A stretch of 9,203 nt of DNA, taken from NCBI GenBank assembly GCA_021798075.1, contig JAJZYO010000058.1, positions 1 through 9,203 on the forward strand, read 5' to 3'. A model generated the notes under the pieces. That model saw only the letters and a program-made list of their open reading frames with translations. It did no database searches and was not told where the DNA came from. This document shows, in pieces, positions 5,464 to 9,203 of this stretch (the stretch's first letter is position 1; each line of letters begins with the position of its first letter). Source of the stretch: Actinomycetes bacterium. GTDB lineage: Bacteria > Actinomycetota > Acidimicrobiia > Acidimicrobiales > Palsa-688. A program made the position numbers and the translations under genes.

Positions 5464-6459
5464 TCAACGAGCTGTTGGATCTGGTGCAGGGCTTGGTGCC
5501 AATGCCTGGCGGAGCCGCGAACGCCTTGCGCGGGCTTGACGGTGGCCACGATCAGCGAGCGCCGCTTCCGCCCACACCCTCTCTGGTACGGGGCGGGGCG
5601 ATCCCACAAGGTGCAGCGCCGCCAACGCACGGATGAACCACCACGATGGATCGAGCTCGAAGCGGCTGAGCCCTTGGCGGGCGCTCGCAGGGTACCGGTG
5701 GTGGTTGTTGTGCCAGCCCTCGCCCAGGGTCAGTACGGCAACCCATCGGTTGTTCTTGCTGGCGTCCCCTGTGGCGAAGCGTCGGCTTCCGAAGCGGTGG
5801 GCGACGGAGTTCACCGAAAAGGTCGCATGGTAAAGGAGCGTCGTGGAAACAAAGAAGCCCCAGACCAACATTTGCAGTCCGGACGTGTGCAGGCCTGGGT
5901 CCAGTCCGCCCAGGGCTGCCCCTGTCCCAAGAGCCGTCAGCGCCGTGAGAATGGGAGCGATGTGGTGGTAGCGGTCGACGAACCGCAGCTCCGGGAAGAG
6001 GGCTAGGTCTTCTACCTTGCCCAGTGGCGCGACCGGTGGCCGGAACAGCCACCCCACATGGCTATACAGGAAGCCGTCGATGACCGGTGAGTGAGGATCT
6101 CCGGGGCGGTCCGTGAAGCGGTGGTGCGCGCGGTGCGTCGCCGCCCACCAAAGCGGGCCGCGCTGTCCGGCGGCGGCACCGAGGATCGCCCCGGCCAGCT
6201 GGACTGGGCGCCTCATCTTGAAGGCCCGGTGGGAGAAACCGCGGTGGTAGAAGACGGTGATCCCGAGCATCCGCGTCACGTAGAGAACCGCTGCGCCGCC
6301 CAGCGCCGCCCAACTCCACCCGACGAAGGGTACGGCGAGGACGCCCAGGTGCACGAGCAGGAAGGGGATGCCGACACGGGCGCGGCTCTTCGATGTCGGC
6401 CAGCAGGGTGCCTCCGCTGTCCCTGCTGGGGCCGCCGGCGTGCTGGCGACCGCGCTCAA
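5464..6459 (-). CDS. Acyl-CoA (delta-9-type) fatty acid desaturase, membrane-bound
   Basis: This di-iron membrane enzyme would insert a cis double bond into acyl chains, lowering membrane lipid melting point. The 331-residue product has all three histidine boxes in stearoyl-CoA-desaturase spacing: HRGFSH (72-77), HRAHH (109-113) and HNNHH (250-254), plus NSVAH (217-221) and WLF after a lone His (134). Hydrophobic segments lie at about 31-70, 86-98, 168-188 and 195-212. The frame is open far upstream, but that part is an arginine-rich shadow of the SRPBCC gene. I place the start at the TTG at 6459, which overlaps the upstream stop as TTGA, implying coupled translation. The last ~40 residues are low-complexity and basic. 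Electron donor is not encoded in the window. Substrate position and regiospecificity are inferred. Confidence 0.85.
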   Translation of the reverse strand: MSAVASTPAAPAGTAEAPCWPTSKSRARVGIPFLLVHLGVLAVPFVGWSWAALGGAAVLYVTRMLGITVFYHRGFSHRAFKMRRPVQLAGAILGAAAGQRGPLWWAATHRAHHRFTDRPGDPHSPVIDGFLYSHVGWLFRPPVAPLGKVEDLALFPELRFVDRYHHIAPILTALTALGTGAALGGLDPGLHTSGLQMLVWGFFVSTTLLYHATFSVNSVAHRFGSRRFATGDASKNNRWVAVLTLGEGWHNNHHRYPASARQGLSRFELDPSWWFIRALAALHLVGSPRPVPERVWAEAALADRGHRQARARRSRLRQALAPSPAPDPTAR

Positions 6460-6890
6460 GCAGCCTCGGTCAAGCGCTGCGCGAGGCCGCGGATGGCCCG
6501 GTCCGCCACTTGGCGGAAACCGAGTGCGAGCAGGGGATCGGCGAGGCGGAGGAGGCTGCGGAAGTGGATACGGGCGTCGTAGGTGACTTCCGTGGCGTCC
6601 TCTCGATGGGTCACCGTCACGGTGTCCACCGATTCGAGAGTGGCCGAGCGGGCCGTGAACGTAACCCTCCCGGGCGCGAAGTCGGTCACCTCGTACCGCA
6701 GTGGCATGCGGCGCCCTCCCACCCAGACGGCGAGGTCGAAGACGCTGCCGACCCCGATGGCGCCGGTGTCCTGGCGGGTTGCTTCCACGACGCTTGGGTC
6801 CCACTCTGCGGCGTGGCTGAAGTCGGCCATGTAGGCGAAGGCTGTTTCGGGGGGCCATGCGGTCCTTAGGGTATTGACGATGTGGGCCAT
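6456..6890 (-). CDS. SRPBCC-fold (polyketide cyclase/dehydrase-like) lipid-binding protein
   Basis: The 144-residue product fits the START/Bet v1-like SRPBCC superfamily: an N-terminal strand (AHIVNTLRTAWPPETAFAYM), the helix with the common D-F-x-x-A-x-E-W-D-P block (DFSHAAEWDPSV, residues 23-34), a set of beta strands (FDLAVWVGGRRMPLRYEV, VTFTARSATLESVDTVTV) and a long C-terminal helix (LGFRQVADRAIRGLAQRL). Such proteins hold a hydrophobic ligand in a deep cavity; no catalytic residue can be named. The start ATG at 6890 has a good ribosome binding site, GGAGG, 5 bases upstream. It is the first gene of the operon and is coupled to the desaturase. It may carry or sense a lipid or polyene substrate; this is inference from context only. 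Confidence 0.8.
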   Translation of the reverse strand: MAHIVNTLRTAWPPETAFAYMADFSHAAEWDPSVVEATRQDTGAIGVGSVFDLAVWVGGRRMPLRYEVTDFAPGRVTFTARSATLESVDTVTVTHREDATEVTYDARIHFRSLLRLADPLLALGFRQVADRAIRGLAQRLTEAA

Positions 6891-6917
6891 CTATCCTCCA
6901 TGGCTTGGAACCCAGAA

Positions 6918-6938
6918 CCATATTAGCACTAAGATTGG
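6918..6938. promoter_or_regulatory. Divergent promoter core and operator-like palindrome
   Basis: ATATTAG-CA-CTAAGAT (6920-6935) is a 7-bp inverted repeat with one mismatch, extended by CCA and TGG on the outside. It contains a -10-like TAATAT on the minus strand with TGC before it (extended -10), and TAAGAT on the plus strand with TTGGAA 19 bp upstream. The two promoters would face away from each other and share this core, so one bound protein could control both the regulator gene and the SRPBCC-desaturase operon. Promoter strengths and start points are not proven. Confidence 0.5.
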
Positions 6939-6995
6939 CGCAGAGATCCGGGTTCAACAAGAGCACAGTGTGAGCAGGAGGAGCACGCGACCAAC

Positions 6996-7031
6996 ATGGC
7001 GGTCACAGCCGAACTCGAGAGACGGAGATGA
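6996..7031 (+). other. Possible 11-codon leader ORF upstream of the B12 regulator
   Basis: An ATG at 6996 opens MAVTAELERRR and stops with a TGA at 7029 that overlaps the regulator's ATG as ATGA. AGGAGG lies at 6976-6981, 14 bases ahead, farther than ideal. It would explain how the regulator is translated even though its own GGAG abuts its start codon. Such short frames also arise by chance. Confidence 0.25.
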
Positions 7032-7837
7032 TCGGCCTCAACGATGCCGCTGACCGCCTCGGCGTCCACTACATGACCGTCTACCGCTACGTCCGCACCG
7101 GACGGCTGCCTGCCGTGAAGATCGCGGGAGAGTGGCAGGTCGATGAGGCTGACCTCGACCGGCTGCGTCAGCGGGAAGCCGTAGCGCGGGTTCAAGGGTC
7201 TCGCCGGAGCTGGGCCACTAGCCGTATGCTTGACCGGCTTCTGGCAGGGGATGAGGTCGGGGCATGGACCGTAGCCGAGTCGGCCCTGGCGTCTGGCGCC
7301 CAGCCCGCGGACATCCATCTCGAGCTCCTCGCTCCCGCCCTTCAAGCGATAGGCGAGCAGTGGCAGGCGGGAGACCTAGACGTAGGCGATGAGCACAAAG
7401 CATCGGTGGTTGCCCAGCGCGTGATCAGCCGTCTAGGACCACGTTTCAACCGCCGTGGTCGCAAACGGGGCCTCGTCATCCTCGGAGCCGTAGCCGGCGA
7501 GCGTCATGAGATCCCCGTGGCCATGGTGGCAGACCAGCTGCGCGGGGAGGGGTTTGAGGTCGCCGATCTCGGTGCCGACACTCCCGCCGCGTCTTTCGTC
7601 GCAGCGGCCAAGCGGCTCGAGCCGTTGTGCGTGCTCGTCTCCGTCACCGGCACGGGTCACGAGGCGGCGGTGGCCGAGGCGGTCAGCTCCGTGCGCGCCG
7701 AGACCGACGCGGCGTTATTCGTGGGCGGCGCCGCCGTGCCCGACGAGAAGACGGCGGTCGCGCTGGGATCTGACCGCTGGACAGGGGTGGATGCGCGCCA
7801 GGTCGTGGCTGCTGTCGAGGAGCTTCGCGGAGCCTAA
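7028..7837 (+). CDS. HTH + cobalamin-binding transcription regulator, CarH/LitR-like photoreceptor
   Basis: The 269-residue product joins an N-terminal excisionase/MerR-like helix-turn-helix (LNDAADRLGVHYMTVYRYV, then RTGRLPAVKIAGEWQV; residues 4-38) to a four-helix cap and a Rossmann-type B12-binding domain. The cap has the exact CarH-type Wx9EH motif (Trp112, Glu122, His123), which shields the adenosyl group of adenosylcobalamin. The B12 domain has GERHEIP: His160 is the expected lower cobalt ligand, but the usual ExHxxG glycine is Pro163. LGADTP (181-186), SVTGTG (205-210) and GGAAV (233-237) follow. Residue 113 is Gln, where Thermus CarH has the His that takes cobalt after light. By analogy it would repress in the dark and release DNA in light. 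It is divergent from the SRPBCC-desaturase operon, its likely target. The only in-frame start is the ATG at 7028; its GGAG abuts it. Confidence 0.85.
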   Translation: MIGLNDAADRLGVHYMTVYRYVRTGRLPAVKIAGEWQVDEADLDRLRQREAVARVQGSRRSWATSRMLDRLLAGDEVGAWTVAESALASGAQPADIHLELLAPALQAIGEQWQAGDLDVGDEHKASVVAQRVISRLGPRFNRRGRKRGLVILGAVAGERHEIPVAMVADQLRGEGFEVADLGADTPAASFVAAAKRLEPLCVLVSVTGTGHEAAVAEAVSSVRAETDAALFVGGAAVPDEKTAVALGSDRWTGVDARQVVAAVEELRGA

Positions 7838-7873
7838 GCCTGATGTGGAACGGCCCTGTCAAGTCGGCAGCGC

Positions 7874-7894
7874 GGAGCTTGCGGAGCTCCTTTT
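7874..7894 (+). terminator. Intrinsic-terminator-like hairpin after the B12 regulator
   Basis: GGAGCT and AGCTCC form a perfect 6-bp stem around TGCGG, followed by TTTT. It lies 36 bp past the regulator's TAA, on the right strand and side to end its transcript. Confidence 0.5.
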
Positions 7895-8155
7895 GGGCGC
7901 GCTTGGTCAGAGGCTCGTGGGTTTCTGTTTTCTGAGCAGGCGAGGGGGGGTTTCCCGCAGACCCGGGCCACGGGTTGGCGGCTGCTACGCCTCAGGCCCC
8001 CGTTCGCCATGGCGGTGGCCGGGTGAGGGCTCGACCATGCGCCGGGGCAGGGCTGGTGGGCTGGCCGCCAGACTGATGTGCGCGGGTTGGGGCCGCAGTT
8101 CGGCAATTCGCAGAGAGTTGCCCCTGACTAAGTGCGCCCGTAGGTTGGGCATTGC
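7895..8155. other. Intergenic stretch without a recognisable gene
   Basis: No frame here resembles a known protein. Minus-strand frames are open but rich in Pro, Ala and Arg, as expected for antisense or non-coding GC-rich DNA. It may include the eroded end of the IS110 element. Confidence 0.4.
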
Positions 8156-8359
8156 TTAAACGGGGATCAGTTCTGCGGCGGCGGCGCCCCGGCGCATGGT
8201 GGGGTCCTCGCCCTGGCTCAGCCCGGCGCCGAGGGCGAGATGGTAGCGACTGTGACGGTCTTTGGCGGTCCCGTCTTTTGCCGGGACCGTTTTCGGCGAC
8301 AACGGCACCTCGCCGAGCAGTCGCCAGCCCGGCCGGTGGAGCAGGTGGGGGGCGCCGAG
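8156..8359 (-). other. Open tail fused to the IS110 remnant, unrecognised
   Basis: The frame that carries the IS110 C-terminal piece stays open to a TAA at 8156 and reads LGEVPLSPKTVPAKDGTAKD and then SRYHLALGAGLSQGEDPTMR. This is not the expected end of an IS110 transposase. It may be DNA joined by a deletion, or non-coding IS end sequence read through. I do not assign a function. Confidence 0.3.
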
Positions 8360-9176
8360 CTGGCCCGACGTTCCGTTCGAGTGCTCGGAGGGAGTGAGGC
8401 CGGTGAAGCCCATGAACGAGCCTGCCGACGGGAAACGCCGCCAGTCGCAGACCTCGCTCGCCAGGTGGAGCGCACCCATTGTGGGTGATGCCCCGGTAAG
8501 CGCCCAGGCGCGCCACCGCCTCGGCGAAGGGCGGGCGCCTGAACCAGGCCACCAGGTCGGCCTCGATGGCCTCGACGGCCGCCTCCCTGGCATCGAGCGT
8601 CGCCCGGTAGTGGGCGAAGGTGGCCTCCAGTGCTTTGTCCTCGAAGCGCTGGGCCCAGGCCTGGTGCTTCATCGTCCAGGCTGCCCCGTCCCGCCACACC
8701 CGACCGTGGCGCAACAAGAACTTGCCCAGCCGGTGGCGTGCCCTCGCAGGGTCGATCACCATGTCCGCCCTTGCCCGGCAGAGGTCCCTCACAGCTTCTT
8801 CGGCGACCGTCGGCACCCTGACGGCCACCAGTTGGCCGGCCCGGTGCAGGCGCGCCAGGCGCCGGCAATCGCGCTTGTCGGTCTTCACCCGGTCGCCCGG
8901 GGCGGTCAGGATGAGCGTCGGCGCTATGACCTGGCAGGCGACGCCGAGCAAGCCGAGCAACCGGGCGAGCTCGTAGCCCGTCGGGCCGGCCTCGTAGCAG
9001 GCCCGCAGCTGGCGAGGGTTGCCCAACCGGGCGACGAGCCGGCGGACCGACTCCTCATCGGAGGAGATCTTCTCCACGTCGGGCACGTCCTCGCCCGGGC
9101 GCAGGATCCCGGCTGAGATCGTGTTCTTGTGGACGTTGTTGAGGCCGAGGAACGTGGGGCTGGTAATACTGGGCAT
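8360..9176 (-). pseudogene. IS110-family transposase, degenerate
   Basis: The frame from the ATG at 9176 encodes the N-terminal RuvC-like DEDD domain of an IS110 transposase: CYEAGPTGYELARLL (Glu62), APGDRVKTDKRDCRRLARLH (Asp100, Asp103), then the coiled helical middle with ARARHRLGKFLLRHGRVW. Three lesions are visible. The first catalytic motif, normally GLDVHK, reads GLNNVHK, so the Asp is lost and one codon gained. At 8479/8480 an extra base turns the expected THMGAL into THNGC and shifts the frame; the proper sequence continues in the next frame as MGALHLASEVCDWRRFPSAG and GFTGLTPSEHSNG, which carries the C-terminal Ser region. After about 8360 the expected ITKxGN block is absent and unrelated sequence follows to a stop at 8156. 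The element is therefore dead. Confidence 0.85.
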
Positions 9177-9203
9177 GGACGGCTGGCCCCTCTTTGCGTT
9201 TGT

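Noticed and set aside
6460..6966. A 500-residue desaturase starting at 6966
   Set aside because: The first ~169 residues are arginine/proline-rich and lie antiframe within the well-supported SRPBCC gene; the desaturase homology begins after the TTG at 6459.
7506..8159. A 217-residue plus-strand frame overlapping the B12 regulator
   Set aside because: It reads the regulator in another frame and then non-coding DNA; no family resemblance.
8262..9116. A 284-residue plus-strand frame
   Set aside because: It is antisense to the IS110 transposase, which has recognisable motifs on the minus strand.

Overview
The window is very GC-rich, with strong G/C preference at third codon positions. Its gene families (AbiE-type wHTH antitoxin, VapBC with a leaderless-looking start, a CarH/LitR-like B12 regulator, actinobacterial-looking IS110 and IS630 copies) suggest a high-GC actinobacterium. 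That placement is inference; no rRNA or other phylogenetic marker is present. Apart from one conserved-looking light/lipid cluster, the window reads as a decayed genomic island: two apparently complete toxin-antitoxin operons (one running off the edge) sit among broken integrases, IS elements and a truncated group II intron.

Layout. 1-1198 (minus): an AbiEi/AbiEii type IV toxin-antitoxin operon, with the toxin gene cut by the window edge and two 23-bp operator-like repeats upstream (1211-1286). 1613-1657 (plus): the 3' half of a tRNA-Met(CAT) gene without its 5' half, a typical integration footprint. 2217-2854 (minus): the 5' part of a group II intron carrying only the first ~88 codons of its reverse transcriptase; next to it a shredded tyrosine integrase (2971-3123, plus). 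3440-3889 (plus): the C-terminal 40% of an IS630-family transposase. 4156-4203: six perfect tandem copies of an octamer. 4229-4878 (minus): a complete vapBC operon with a near-perfect 29-bp operator touching its GTG start. 5108-5235 (minus): the frameshifted C-terminus of a second tyrosine integrase.

5464-7837 holds the best-preserved block. A B12-binding helix-turn-helix regulator with the CarH Wx9EH motif (7028-7837, plus) is divergent from a two-gene operon: an SRPBCC-fold protein (6456-6890, minus) translationally coupled through a TTGA overlap to a three-His-box acyl-CoA desaturase (5464-6459, minus). The 137-bp gap has back-to-back -10-like elements around a palindrome. The simplest reading is a light- and/or cobalamin-controlled switch for membrane lipid desaturation: in the dark the regulator, loaded with adenosylcobalamin, would sit on the shared operator; light would release it and allow desaturase expression. 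That reading is inferred from motifs and gene order.

7838-9203 carries a terminator-like hairpin and a degenerate IS110-family transposase (8360-9176, minus) that has lost its first catalytic Asp, has a 1-bp frameshift and lacks a recognisable C-terminus.
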